This document shows positions 1 through 13,123 of a stretch of DNA of 64,000 nt, piece by piece. The notes under the pieces are model-generated. The model did not search any database and had not been told where the DNA came from. It was given only the letters and a program-made list of their open reading frames with translations. Positions within the stretch are counted from its first letter, which is position 1. Each line of letters begins with the position of its first letter. A program made the translations under genes and the position numbers. The stretch is from Daphnia carinata (Eukaryota; Arthropoda; Branchiopoda; Diplostraca; Daphniidae): contig NC_081338.1 in the NCBI RefSeq assembly GCF_022539665.2, forward strand, positions 6,374,446 to 6,438,445. Reading direction: 5' to 3'.

Positions 1-820
1 TTGGCATGGCCGTCCGGTTCGTGCAGCAAAACACTTAAACAAGCGCCCATAGAGAGCTTTAAAACATTTTTGCCTGTATGAGATTGATCATCATGTTTTT
101 TTCTAACGTGGGTACGTGCTTCTATTGCGCTCAACTCTTTTTTTTTCCCCCAACATTGCCAACCAAATAGAAAAAAGATCCATCGCTCAAGTCACGCGTC
201 TCCGTGACGAGGAATTTTTTTTTTTTGATCCTCCTTTATCCATCGTTATTTCTACCCTTTGCAACAGATTTAAAAGACGGAAGGAATTTTTCCTTTTAAA
301 AAAGGGAAACATATCGACACGTAACGCGCTCCCTTTTTTCCCCTATGCGATCCATCATAGAAATTTAAAAGTGAAATAAAAATTATTTGTTTTTAAACCG
401 GTCGACGTGATTTGTTTTCTCCGCATTCCTAAATAAGAGGAATTCCATTTCCTTCGAGTGAGAAAAAACAATTGGCGGTTTTTTTCGTGAAACAAGTTGA
501 TTTCACTTTTGTTCCGTTATTAATGTGACTGGTATGCGACCCAAAAAGAAACAATCACAAAGAGACTTGTAGACGACAAAATTTACGAGCGATAAAAAAA
601 CTGATGGGTTAGTGTAGCGTGCGGTCACGATTCTCTTTCTCTTATTACAACTGGATTTTTTTTTTTGTTTCTCTCCCTTTCTCTTTTCCCCCGTGTGTGT
701 GTGTTTTGCTTCGTTGCCATTATCATCTCTCTTGCGCTACGCGTATAAATTTTCGGTTCACACACAGAGACAGAGACAGATGGAAGTGATGAAAGAAAAA
801 GAAAATTCCCGACTCTTTAC

Positions 821-3074
821 CTGTTTCAGGTCGAGGGTGATTGTGACCCATTCGAAGCGGCGACCGTTCTGAAGCGTGGGACTTTGCCACCGGCTGTTGG
901 TGCCGTCGATAACGTTCGTGATGGGATGGCGGTATTCGGGGTCTTTATCGTCACACACCTAAAACAAATTCAGAAATGATTCCCGTGTTTTTAAATTCAA
1001 AAACAAATTTTGAAAAAAGATTCTTCGGATGTTTTTCCAAAAGAATCCGTTAAAGATTCTTGTGAAAGACATGTCGGAAAAAAGAAAAACGGCTATTGTT
1101 ATTAGGCCAGCACACAGTTTTTAGGAAATGACTAATTCGATACAGACGGAGCAATTTGTAAGAGCCTAAAAAAAGAAGCGGCTCTAAAGAGCTTTCTCAG
1201 CAGCTGAGAGCAGCTTTTTAACTTCACATGTGGGTGTATAAATAGCAAAGCCGCCCAGGAGCAGCCGTCAATATTTTTGTTTTAAAGCGACACAAAATGT
1301 CAAACTATAAACTTACGCCACATTGGGGTTCACGAACGTAGACATGTTCGACCAGCCTGCAATAGATTTCCGGCCCGTCGGATGACGACTGGCCGCACGT
1401 GGCATTAGACGTCACTTCAGCGTCTGCCGCCAAATTGAACACGGACGGGAATAAACCTTGGGTCGGCTTCAAGTCTTGATGATAGGAAGAAGCAATTCCA
1501 TCCGGATCGCCAGCTCCGTTCATTGGCTGATAATCTTTTTTTGGAAAAAAAAAGAGGGGTTTCTCATTAGCATTTATCCTTCATCAAAAGGAAGGCAATT
1601 CATCCCGCAACGGGAAGAGGAGAGGTCTTAAATATCGATTTATGCAACTCATTTTAAGAAAAGCTAAAAGAATTATTTCTGTCACGTCTTCTTCTTTTTA
1701 AACCACCAAAATTGGGTGTTGAAATGAGTGGCAAAAAGAGAAATGACGAATCCTCTTCAAAAATAAGAAGTTGAGCTTCAAAGAGAGAAACTTGAACCAT
1801 CTGAAAATTGGGAGCCACTTGACTGTGAACGAGCTATTCACTTCATCACATTGAAACGAGCAGACAACATGTAGGCACGTCAGACTACTTTGCAAAAAAA
1901 AAGGGAATTTCAACATTTCAAGCAGCTGGACAACAAGGAAAAGATGGCGCACCTGATGAACCAGAGGGGTTTTCTAGCCAACAACAAAATGTTGTGACCA
2001 TAAAGGCACTTTGGAATAGGGAAGAAACACCACACTTTACGTCTTCCCCTCTCTGACAAAATCGACCTTATTTGGAGATGTTCGATTTAAGGGGGAACGT
2101 TAAAAAAAAACGGAATTCTTTTACGATCATTTCGGATTGAATCCTGAAGTTGATATCAACGTACCCCACCCATTGAACTAAAACTAAGCCAACCGTGTGC
2201 TGACACTTTTGACAAAAAAGACCCGCCCCTAATATAAAAACGAATCCCCCCTTTCAAAGAAATTCCTAGGAAACATAGCGGAAGAACAATTGCTAGCAGA
2301 GGGGGAAGATCACACAAAAGGATGGTATTTTAACACGGTCCACGAACGTTGCCTCCCATTCTTTTTGTCAAGTTGTTAAGTGCGCTTTACCACCTGTGGG
2401 CACAAAAGATACCAACTCCATTAAAAAAACGTTTCTGCGCGATTTCTCTCAACTTTTATACGTTGAATAAGAGCAGCTGTGAAAAAACTCGTTAGCACAT
2501 GTCGCTATTCTTTTTGACATCTAGATAGGTGACAAGAAAAGCTTTTTTGGAAGACGGTTCCAGTGAAATTCCCAGTCAATGGGGGGAAGCTATAATAAAG
2601 TAGTTAGTAGTAAGTTGCTGTCATGTTTTAATTACACAGCCTGGAGGATTGTTTTGTTGTGGAGGCCGCTCGTAAGGGAAATAGAGGGGTCGTTTCTTTT
2701 GGGAAGGTATGGTAGAAACATCAGTCTTTCTACTTTTGCCCGACCACCTACTGGGAAAAAGAAACCTAAAGAAGAACCGTATTTTCTTCATGAGAGAAGT
2801 AGAGAGAGATAACGGCAGTGACCTTCTTAACCTTTTTCCTAAAACGTGCATGATACAGCCCTCCTGCCTCTTCTCCCCTTAAATTCTTTTTCAAAGATAA
2901 AAATCAAAGAAATTCCAATCTATCTTTATAACAATAATGTTATAAATATTCTATTACAATTTATGTGGCAAGAGAAATGTTTTTACCTGAGTTCCGACTT
3001 TGACTTTGTGTTAGACGGGCCGCCTGCAATACAAGGCTAATCCAGAGCAGTGGGACGAATGAACGATAATCCAT
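821..3074 (-). CDS. Laminin subunit alpha, 5' part (N-terminal domain; gene continues off left edge)
   Basis: Three exons on the minus strand fit by phase: 3074-2987, 1534-1317 and 958-821. Exon 1 encodes a signal peptide (MDYRSFVPLLWISLVLQAAR) and ends at CTCAG/GTAAAA. Exon 2 begins the laminin N-terminal (LN) domain with LFPSVFNLA and a Cys-rich stretch ending PQCGV. Exon 3 continues with CDDKDPEYRHPITNVIDGTN and WVTITLDLKQ, all hallmarks of alpha-chain LN domains. These domains polymerise laminin in basement membranes. The WVTITLDL form resembles alpha-1/2 chains (Drosophila wing blister type), but the assignment within alpha chains is not certain. The last donor here (CAG/GTAAAG) leads to an exon beyond position 1, so only about 148 of several thousand residues are present. 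I saw no further laminin exon in 1-820. Laminin identity is secure; the exon 2 acceptor (CCAAAAAAAG) was chosen because it keeps phase. Confidence 0.9.
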
Positions 3075-6000
3075 GATGTCACCGACACACTCTAGTGGTG
3101 TGTGTGTACACACACTAAACAAATCTCTCCACAGCTCTTTTCAGTGCAGATTTGTTTTGTTGTTTTCCCCCTCTCTTGGCGTATTTGTTCCGGATAGATA
3201 AAACAAAACAGAAATCCAGTCCACTCACGCTTAGACACCCTTCTTCCTTTTTTTTTTGTCGTTGTTTTGGAAAGGTCTAAAGCGGGCAAGGGACCGAATC
3301 AAAAAGAAAAAAACCGGTCATATATAATGGTCGTAAACACACGCGCATATACAAAGAAACACACACAGAAAGCACAACCGACTTAGACAAGGGCCAGAGG
3401 CCGACTGAAGGGTTTTATTTTTTATTTTTCTTGAAAGCTGTCCTGAGTGCAGCTAAAGCCCAGCCTCTCTACTCTCTCTCTCTCTCTCTGTGTGTGTATA
3501 TATATGAAAGGAAAAAAAAAGGAAGAGAAAGAAAAAGAAAAAAAAGAAGGGGGGGTTGAAAAGTACCTGCTGTTGCTTGTTGCTGCTCCGGCGTTTTATT
3601 CGTCCCGACATTGAAAATTTTTCCTTTTTTTTTTGGTAACCTTTTTCTTTCATTCGTCTTTTTGTTGTTGACAGAGCGAAACAGTTGGATAACTACAACA
3701 AAGAAAAAAAAAGGAAGGGTTTGTAATTTTCAAGGCGATGTTTTTGTGCGGGAGCACGTGTGCGTGATTAATAGCCATCAACATCCCATGACTCTTGTGT
3801 ATCTTACCCAAAGCCACTCATACAACTGCTCTATTCAAGAGATTCCCATAGTGATGGTAATAAAGTACCTGAAAAGAGTAAAATGCATGACTTTAGTAAT
3901 TTTCCCATATAGCAGTTTTCGTGGCATAATGAAGTTCTCTAGCTCTCTGAAATGGTGGGTGGAAAACGACACACACACAACCCAATTACATTTCTTACCT
4001 TTTCAGGCATGAAGTGATGATTATAAAGGAATTTACGAGACCTTCCTTGGCTGATCTAGCAGCTAACTTTCTTCAGTCAAGACAACCAACATTTTAACAT
4101 TTGATCAAGAGCTACATCTGAAAAGATCACAAGAAATTAGTACATTGAAACATGCATTGAAGTAAATTTGCACTGACGCAGCAAAAAAGTTGCTAGCAAA
4201 AATGGCGCGAAATAAAATATTAGCTGAATCATGACTCACCACCATGCTGTGCCATCCAACGAATGATTAGAAAATCTGGCGAGTTTCGATATTGAATGAA
4301 AAAACGAAAGTCGACAAAGTGTGGCACCCAGATCATATTACATCAATTACATTTTGATAGCGATGGAGCCATCGACATTGCATATTCATATTACAAAATG
4401 GTCTACATGCCTTCGAGAATGCGCGATCGCGTTCAAATTTCCTGGTCTTCTCCACGTCGTAGCAAAGTACTGAATATCCCGTGGTCATCTAGCGGCCGCG
4501 AAGCTGAAACTAATCTCAGACCGGTAGAGGACAGCGTTGTCAGTCACTTCCATCGACCCAAATTCTTTAAAAAAATAAAAATAAATAATAAATAAAACAG
4601 AAAAGAAAGAAAAAAAAAAGAACGATATTTTTTATTTTATTTTATAGTTTAAAAGCCAAATCATCATACTTTCCTTTCATTTTTTTTTCTGTTCAGCATT
4701 TTTCCCCATCGCTCAGCTCTTCTTTAAGATGAGGGAGGCTGGGCTCCCGGCACCTTTCCTTCAGTCAAGATCTGCTGGTACTGCCATATAATTGCTGTGT
4801 CCTCTCTGTCGTTCGTTTGCTATGGCGTTATTATATTCGTTATGTGAAGTGTGGTAGAGAGACGAGTTTTTGCTCGTTAGTTCCCCCCTTTTTTTTTATA
4901 ATAACGACCTGTACGACACATAAAAAGTCACTACAACTCAGTACATGTGTCAAGCAGTAATGACGACCATCTTGAAAATATTTCGCGCCATTAAAATGGC
5001 TTTGTGATAAAAGTACATTTACTCATTTGCACAGCCATAACAAGGCCTTGCACAATCAGTTTAAATGAGCCTGTCGGTTCTGTTGGGTTTGATTGACTGG
5101 AAAGCTGCTAATGTCCTCTTCTTTTTGTTGGGAGAACAGCGACAACATGCATAACCGAACGAATAGCAGCCGGTAATTACTATAAATTGCATGCGCGAGA
5201 TTAGATCAAAGGGTGACACGTAGAACTTTACCAAACGGTTGCTATGTCCTTTCTTCACTCGCAGGCAAAGAATCTAATCCGTTTCCTGCTGATACAAAAT
5301 GATGCGAGACACACACACACACAAAAAAAAGAAAATCTTTTGTCTTGTGCCCTTTTTGACCTCTTCCTTTCCTATACGCATGATGAAATGACGCCGAACT
5401 CACGGCTGAATGCTTATAAGCGAATAACCCACTCAACCATTAGTATAGTTACACACTCTTGTCAGTTCTCCAACCAGCTGATGTTCTCCCCCCCACTCAC
5501 GACATTCGTCCCTGAAGAACTTGTTTGAAGTTTATTCGACTGTATTTTCCCCAATTACTAACTACTACAACTACTACTGGCTTCACCCAGCCTTACGTAT
5601 GTTATATTTTTGGAAACGAAAAAAACTTTTTTTTTTCAAGATCACTGGGAAAATGCAGTCGAAAATGGCCGCCATCTTTTTTGTGACTTTTGTTTCATCG
5701 TTATTTGCTGTTGGCACGCGTTTCTTTTTTTTATATCGTAGCTAATGCTTAATAGTTGGCGTGTAAGCTGTATTAAATATTTATTTTTCGTTCACAGATT
5801 CAAAGGAGATGAAATCACTTCGATGAAGCGTGGTTGCCATATGGTGCATTCGACGAAAAGTAGACTAATTGGATTTACTTTGCTGACGTGACTGAAATTC
5901 AAAAATCTCTGCAATATCAGCAGGTTTGTAGTAAAAAAAATCAAAAATGATAACTATGACAGGAATATAACACAAGGGAGAAACAGATTGACATCCTTTA

Positions 6001-6782
6001 TTGGATTTCGTTGTTTTTATTACGACAGCAGACGGCGAAAGAGTGTCAGCTGTGAACTTGTTTCATACCTGTCACAGTCAATTTGGACACCGTACTGTCA
6101 CTATTCTTAAAATTTTGTTCTCTCTATATAAAAAAAGACATGCGACAAGTTCCGAATATTATCTGATTTGAATAGTTTTATTTTGTCAGGACGTATGTAA
6201 TCATCTTCACGTGGACACAAGTTTTCACTGTTATTGTTACGTCATCGTATTTACAAGAGAATGTTTTATTTCTTTTTAAAATAGAATAAATAAGAACCGT
6301 GATGATACTACGATATGTACTTTTGTTAGTGTTAATACCAGAATAGGAATGTTCAAATAAAATTTGACAGTTTTAAAAATCAGCAATGGATGTCCTTATT
6401 TTTCTATCAAACGATTGAATCAAATCCAGCAGACAAACAAACAAAATTCTGGAACAAACAGAATAGAAAAATTAAAGTTAGCAGAAGTTATATCATTTGT
6501 TGTATACAAGTGCTATAATTATACAATATTGAGAGTGAATATGGCATTATAAACAGAAACCAGACAGCTGCCACAATTGGAACTCTTATTTTTTAAAATC
6601 AATTTTGCAATAAGAACAATAATTATTAATAATAATAAAATTTTAAATATTAGTTCTCGTCCTGTTAAGATTCAGATAATTGTTCAATTAGAGCCACTCC
6701 ATCGTCCCGGTAGGTTTCAGTCAACTGGCAATCGAATGCAAAAAAAGACATGTCATTCATTCATTTCGTACGACGTATACAT
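3075..6782. other. Intergenic region between laminin alpha and the TNF-receptor-like gene
   Basis: AT-rich DNA with T-runs and CT/GT microsatellite tracts (for example around 3470-3505). It probably holds the laminin promoter and 5' UTR, since the laminin start exon is at its left edge. Apart from the exon-like segment at 4240-4564 I see no supported coding sequence. Two copies of an ATTTCGCGCCATT-type element lie near 4199-4215 and 4977-4995 in opposite orientation. They resemble E2F-like sites, but this is only a motif resemblance. Confidence 0.5.
4240..4564 (-). other. Exon-like segment, probably non-coding
   Basis: On the minus strand a long pyrimidine tract ending TTTAAAG lies just upstream of 4564. 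A strong donor (GGTG/GTGAGT) follows 4240. The interval is richer in GC and CG dinucleotides than its surroundings and contains GCGGCCGC. All three minus-strand frames have stops, so it cannot be an internal coding exon. It could be a 5' UTR exon of the laminin gene, which lies downstream on the same strand, or 3' sequence of the TNF-receptor-like gene. No product is claimed. Confidence 0.25.
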
Positions 6783-9700
6783 CTACTGAATTACCTTGAG
6801 ACGGGCTGGTTCATGACTGGAAAACACACGAAGCCGGCACGTTAACGCCAATATTGCGGCGACTGCTGTGAAAATAAGGACGACTTGGAATGCCGCCAGT
6901 TGGGCCACTCCTAACGCAACCTCGTCCTCTTCGTTCATTTCGGTTATTTCTACATTTTAACATGAATAAAAAAAAAAAGAAGAAAAGTTAGGCCTACTGG
7001 AGCGTTACTTTTTTTTTCTACGGAAGGGAAATGCAACAGCACGCAAGAATAGAAGACAAATAATAGTTCCTTTCTCCACTCCCTCCAAAAAGTTTCCATT
7101 TATAATATGCTGTTTGCCACCAAAGAAAGGCATTCATTTCTCATTTTGAAACTTTTTTCCCTTCCATTTTTGACAAAAGGAACCTTTTGCAAGACGTTAG
7201 GAATCTTCCAAACTAATATGAAAGTTTTTCGGCTACAGTTATTGATGTTACTAGACGTATTAAACTGAATCTTATGTGTATCTAAATAAAAGAAAAAGGC
7301 TGTATTATTTACAAGGAACTAATAAATCTAAACTGGAGACTAGATAAATAGAATGGTCTCTATAGACGGATATAAATTAGCATGATAATGGCTGCAACAA
7401 AATAGACCGTACAGCCGACAATACCATTCCGTCAGTTTGGGCCCTTTTTATTTTTTATTGAGAGATAAAAAAAAAGGAGATAGTCCTCTTTGATAATAAA
7501 TAGATAAAAAAAAAGTATCGTATCGATCAAAACAAGACAGTAGAGACTAACCTGAAGGAAAAGAGGCTGAAGTTGTCGGCGTAGCTGTCGACGAACTGTT
7601 GGTTATTGTTCCTACATCTGTGCCGGGATGATTTAGAAAGTGAATGAGATTTCCAGATGTCGTCCATTTATTCTTGTTACCTATTGTCAGTGTGGAAAGC
7701 AGGTTTCGCTGCTGCTGTGATGATGATGGTGGACCATTCTGCTGATGGTTGCTACGATGATGATGGTGTTGGGGTCCACATGGATACTTGTAATGTCTCT
7801 TATTTGCAATTTGGTTGCTGTGGGTCCTCGCAGCAGAGTGAGGAGGTGATGAGTTGTGACATGCCTCACAGACCGTGTCTGATGTCCCTGTACATGGCTG
7901 GACCTCATACAATCCTTCTCCTGCATTTATTAGATTAGGTTATTACATAACATTCATCACGTTTGTACTAGGAAAGGAAAAACACACACGTGTATATAGA
8001 CAAAGAGTCCACCGTGCAGGTAAACATGCGACGAGTCGCTTTCACCTCCCCGTTGTTTGTTCAATAATTCAAGTTTCTGCGCAGTGCTGCTGTTTACACA
8101 TCGATCAACATCAAAGTTTTTTGTTGTTTTGCAAAATACAACGCACGAGATAATTTCAAACAAGAGTGTATCGCTGAATTACGTGTCCTCTTTTTAGTGC
8201 ATAACAAATAGCATCCATCATTCACCTAGCAGACGAATATTGAAATTTCCTGAAGGAATTTCACTTTTATTTTCTTCGTGATAAACTCACGTCTTTTTTT
8301 TTTTTTTGCGAAAAAAGATTTCAAGTGTCGATATAGTTGCGTGCAGGGGATAAAGACCCATTCTTTCTGTCTCTTGTATCAAGCCCTAGGATCAAAAGGA
8401 TAGATCTATCTATTCTTTGATATGTATAAAATGTCTAGACCCCGTGTTCACATATTCATGTGTTTCACAGTGAAAGAAAAGAATTTCCTGCAGCTCAAAG
8501 GGTAAAAAAAAAAATGAATAAAAAATTCCTGAAAAAATGTGTAGGCTCCCTACAGCCCCGTTAGCTAAAAAGAACAAAAGAGTTGCTCCTACGGCATCAT
8601 GGATGCGCATTAAAAAGAAAAATGAAATCAACTTCTTCTCATCTTTTGTGTGGCGCAAATGTGTCAAATATTAAAGGCAGAGTATTAAAGGTAAGGCACT
8701 CTCACCGCATTTTGAGCATGGCCAACATGCATGCTTTCTTGAATAACTTGGAGCATAGTAGCTTTGCGGGCACGAATGGCACACTGTATCCCGGACGAGG
8801 GTGCACCGACGAGCTACTCCAAATCCCGGCGGGCATCGTGAACACAATCCGAATCCCGACGATCTTGTTGAAGACAAATCTTTTTCGCTTTCTTCTTCTT
8901 CATCTTCTTCTTCTTCAGCACTTTCAAAGCCATTACTACTGCTATTGTCTTCTATTGTTGTTAGTGTTGTTGTTGTCGGCGGTGGAGGGACAGGAGCAAG
9001 TGGTAGATGATGTGCCAAGTGTGAAATGCTGCTACGATCTCGATGACGCCATCGATGATGTTCGTAGCCCTCCACCGGTGAGCAGTGATAATTCAACTGT
9101 AAAATGTAACACAACAAAACCTTTTTTTAAATTTCGCGCTGGAATGAAACATGGCGCCAAATTCAAATAGAGTCAAACGTTAATCACCAGAAACACCAGT
9201 GAATGCTATTTCACGTATCAAATAGATGTCGTTATATATAAACTGCATCGTCTTCGACAGTCTTTCCACACACAAAAAAAAAAGTACGTTTTTTTCGAGG
9301 GGGAAGGATATGGCAAAAGTACAAAAAAACACGACAGTCACATGTTTGAAGCTTTTTGACACTGTGCCAAACAAGACCCAAGAAAAAGGAGAAAAAAAAA
9401 AAGGAAGGCAGCAGAGTTTCTTGCTGCTGGGCAATCAGACAAATGAAATATCGATTTGGGCGACCAAGCCCTAGAAAAGATCAAAGTACAATACATCTGG
9501 AAAAGAAAGAGAATTGTAGACGACAACGGCTGCTGTATTTAATATATATATATATAAAACAGGCATTCTTTTTTTGCCGTTGTTGTTGAAAGCGCAAGAG
9601 AGAGTGAAATTATTTTTACTCGACACTCGAATGCATTGGTCCATCTGATGACGTCAAGAGACATTTTTTTTTTTTTTTTCGTGTCATATCCTTGTCGTTC

Positions 9701-10773
9701 CGGACAAAATAAAAATAGTTATCCTTCTATGTACATCTGTAACATTAGTTAACGCCCTCCTCTTTGCCCCAACACAAAATACCGTCCACCAGTGACTAAT
9801 GAATCACAAACCGTTGACAAATTGAGGATGCCATTAAATCTAAATGTTTGTAATATATATCTGTTCGGTATTTTTTTCCAGAAGGAAAAAAACGGGGGGT
9901 GGGAAGAAACCACTTGGGGTAGTAAAGGAAACCATTTATCACTTTGCATCATCATCTTCCGCCATTTTTCTGTGTGGTTTGCTCAGTGATGTATAGAACT
10001 CGTTTTTTTATGGTTATAGAGACCTTTAATGATAATAGCCGCACACAAACTGATGGTTTTCTATTTATAACACTATCTTCAACGTTGATTGTATTTAAAT
10101 TTGAATGGGGGCGGATCGATACGTGTCAATCGGCCAGGGATCTTTTCTTTTTAGAAATTGCGATTTTCTTTCTAGGTAGCGAGAATACAAAAGCGAAGAT
10201 AACAAAAGCGCATTAATAGGATCAATTGATGTGCTCAAATAGATGTACCAAAATCGGCGTGTAATAGGAAAATTGTTGATCTGAAAAGACGCAGCGAAAT
10301 AAATAGCTCCAGAGATTAATAATTCCCATCAACGACTGACGTATACAAATCAAAACAAAAATCTATGCAAATCTCTACCTGTGTAATCCGTATAAGACTT
10401 TGATAATAAGAGTCGTATTATCAAAAGCTTACATGGTTCCATATTATAGAACTAAATCTCAAATTCAAATGTGCAATCGAGCTGATTTGATCCCCTTCAA
10501 AAATGATGGTATTTCTCATAATTGGACGATATAATGCGCATCAAAAAGGATCCATTCAACTTTTACATGCGGACATCAAATCAAAATGATTTATCTCTTT
10601 TTTTTTTTTTTAAATATTATTACCGAAAGAAATCCAATTGTGGCGAGTAAGGCCAACGTGCCAGTCGGAAGTTTGAAAAGCGTGCCGTTATCTGGACGAC
10701 GAGTCACGCTCGATGATTCAGTTGTGCTGACCAGTTTCTTGGCCGGCCCTGACATTTCAGCTTTCAGTTGCAT
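6783..10773 (-). CDS. TNF-receptor-like single-pass membrane protein
   Basis: Four minus-strand exons fit by phase: 10773-10624, 9096-8706, 7920-7552 and 6949 to the stop at 6783, giving about 358 residues. Exon 1 has a basic leader and a hydrophobic segment (LFKLPTGTLALLATIGFLS) that could act as a signal or anchor. Exon 2 has Pro/Thr-rich and strongly acidic stretches, then a TNFR cysteine-rich repeat (CSRCPPGFGV, DTVCHSCP, CWPCSKC). The repeat is completed across the splice by GLYEVQPC and DTVCEAC in exon 3. A His/Asn/Gln-rich stalk follows. Exon 4 has one transmembrane helix (QLAAFQVVLIFTAVAAILAL) and a short basic tail. TNF receptors bind TNF-family ligands and signal through adaptors; the single compact Cys-rich region recalls insect Wengen-type receptors. 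The tail ends four codons after a donor-like AAG/GTAATT, so further cytoplasmic exons cannot be excluded. An upstream ATG near 10862 opens a 13-codon uORF if transcribed. Confidence 0.75.
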
Positions 10774-13099
10774 GATGGATAAACAAAAAAAAAAATTCCA
10801 GACGATTTCAGTTTTTTTTTTCACAGCAATTTGAGATTAGAATCGCGTTTGATGGCCGCCATGGCGATTTAATAAAAACGAATTGTTCTCTTTAAGCTGC
10901 AATTTTTTTTTTTTTTTTTTGCTATTTGAATGTCTTTAGATTTAAACAAATTTTTTTTTGTTCAATTCTCACTGACTTATGCCGCCCACATTCACTCGAT
11001 TTACACTTTGAAGTTCACTTTGAAAACCTGTCGCATTGAAAATTTTCGAAATGCGGGTCCAACACCCATGAACTGGACGTCTAGAAAGTCCGGATGGAAC
11101 TAACGGAGTTGCCTTTCCTTTTTGTTCTTGCCCGTCTCTCTGCCGACACATAAAAACCCTCCCCCCATTTTACAAGGAGGGACACATGCAAGCAGAAGAA
11201 AAAGCCCTTTTCATGTGTGTGTGTGGGCTGCGCTTTGGTCGCTTTGCGCAGCCAACGTGTGAGAAAAAATGGCCAGATGATAATCACCTCTCCATTTTTC
11301 GTTTAATCGAGCGAAATAGCGAAACTCTGCGAGCTCTTCAAAAATGATTTCATTTTTGACGCTGTAAATCAAATGGAAAATAATCATTTACGTGAATTAC
11401 GTTATCCCCCTTCAAAAAAAAAGGACCTGACTGTAAAGCAAAAGTATAGATCCTAGCGATGGCTCTCGAGGGAGTGTAACGCTCGTGGACTTTGCCTGTT
11501 CCAAGTGCTTTCCTGCCTTGTGTGTATAAACTACATTTACTGTCACCTGATGCTCTATACCTCCTATTATCTATGGATGTCGTTTTAAGTGGCAAGTGCA
11601 ACTAGCCCATGGCATTTCAATTGTTTCGAAATTCAGTTTGATTTCTAAATGAACGTATTGCGGATTTATCGATCCGGGTTGCACCAGTGACTTTTAAATG
11701 CATAAAAATATAAAGGAAAAAAAAAAAAAAAAGAAAAACAACTTTGATTGTAGACTTATTGGAAAATGAGAATTGGTAGCCGGCACGTAAAGCCTGACTT
11801 GACGGAGAGTTAACACTATCAGGGTAAAGAAATCGATTGTTAACATACAATGTCTTTGTGTTGAATTCATCCAATTAAAGGCGAGTCCATTTTGGATGGG
11901 ATGGGGGGGGGGGGACGGAAACGTTTTTCCCATTAATGAAGGCAATCAAACAAGAGGTGAAATATGCGAGATGATTTATGTGAGGACAGAACATCATTAG
12001 CGCTAGATCGAAGAGAAAACCTTATCGATCGTCAATTGTTTCCCTGGCAATAAATGAGCTCTGCTCTGACGACATGAATTTTTTTTTTTTTTTACATCGA
12101 CAAATTAACTCTACGAATGTAGATTAATGCATTCGGCTCAGAGATAAATAGTTTCAATTGATGTATAAAAGAAGAATAGATATATATATATAAGAAAAAG
12201 GGAAAGTGATGGACGATGCCTTTATCAGCTGAACCAATTAGACAAAAGGGATGTACCATCTGCTGTTGAGATCCTCGGCTAATATACGTGCCTAATTGAA
12301 CCGCGGGATTTTTCAATCCCGAGCACAAAAGAAAAATCTCTCGATCGAATGTAAGATCAATTTCTATGCGATATCCCACAAAAACGAAAGTCTGAAAAAA
12401 AAAAGAAAATCTATAATTCTTTTTCTAGACTCGTGTCGTGTAACAATTGATTGAAACTTGTCATGACATCGACGGCAATTGCCCGGCCAGACATTGACCC
12501 CTAACCTTTAAAAAAATAAAATAAAATAAAGGACAAAGTTTAATAATCATTGAAAATGTTCTGGATTTTGTGGAGGAGTAAAAGCTTTTCCAAGTCATTT
12601 TTAACCGTCCGTTTCTATATAAAAACACATTTGAAAAGGGCTCGCAAACAAGATCGAAATGCATTTAAATGAAATGAGCTTTTATAAGTATTTTTTTTTT
12701 GTATTGACGGCCAATGGCCGGGCGTAAATAGAAAGAAAAAAAAATCACGGCCAGCAGCATCAGCGGCACGTGACTTTATCCAATCTCCTTCTTTTTTTTT
12801 TTTCTTGCGTGGGGGTCATTATATGTAGAGACTCTATAGCCTCTCTCTCTCTGTGTTATACCTTTTTATTTCCACCCGTATATATATATATATATCTAGG
12901 CTATATATTCTGATCTTCTGCTTTTAGAAAGGGGGGCGGCAAATACACGTATATTCCCTATAGGCTAAAACACAGCTGAGACTCGTATAAGACTTGATGT
13001 GCATTATAAGAGGCTAAGAAAGCCTAAAACAAAAATCTTCAATTTGATTTTGAGAGATTTTGCTGAGATGGCATTCTTGCCAATTCACAGTACGAATTT

Positions 13100-13123
13100 A
13101 GAGAGAGAGAGAGAGAGAGAGAA
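13100..13123. repeat. (GA)n microsatellite
   Basis: Uninterrupted alternating GA dinucleotides of about 24 bases in non-coding DNA. Confidence 0.95.

Noticed and set aside
4296-4595. 99-codon plus-strand frame
   Set aside because: No domain and it runs into an A-rich tract; the opposite strand has better splice signals.
7657-7938. Plus- and minus-strand frames overlapping at 7.6-7.9 kb
   Set aside because: Only the minus frame continues the TNFR Cys repeat in phase; the others are shadows.
8583-9170. 195-codon plus-strand frame
   Set aside because: It is antisense to the TNF-receptor-like exon 2, whose minus-strand frame has Cys-repeat and splice support.
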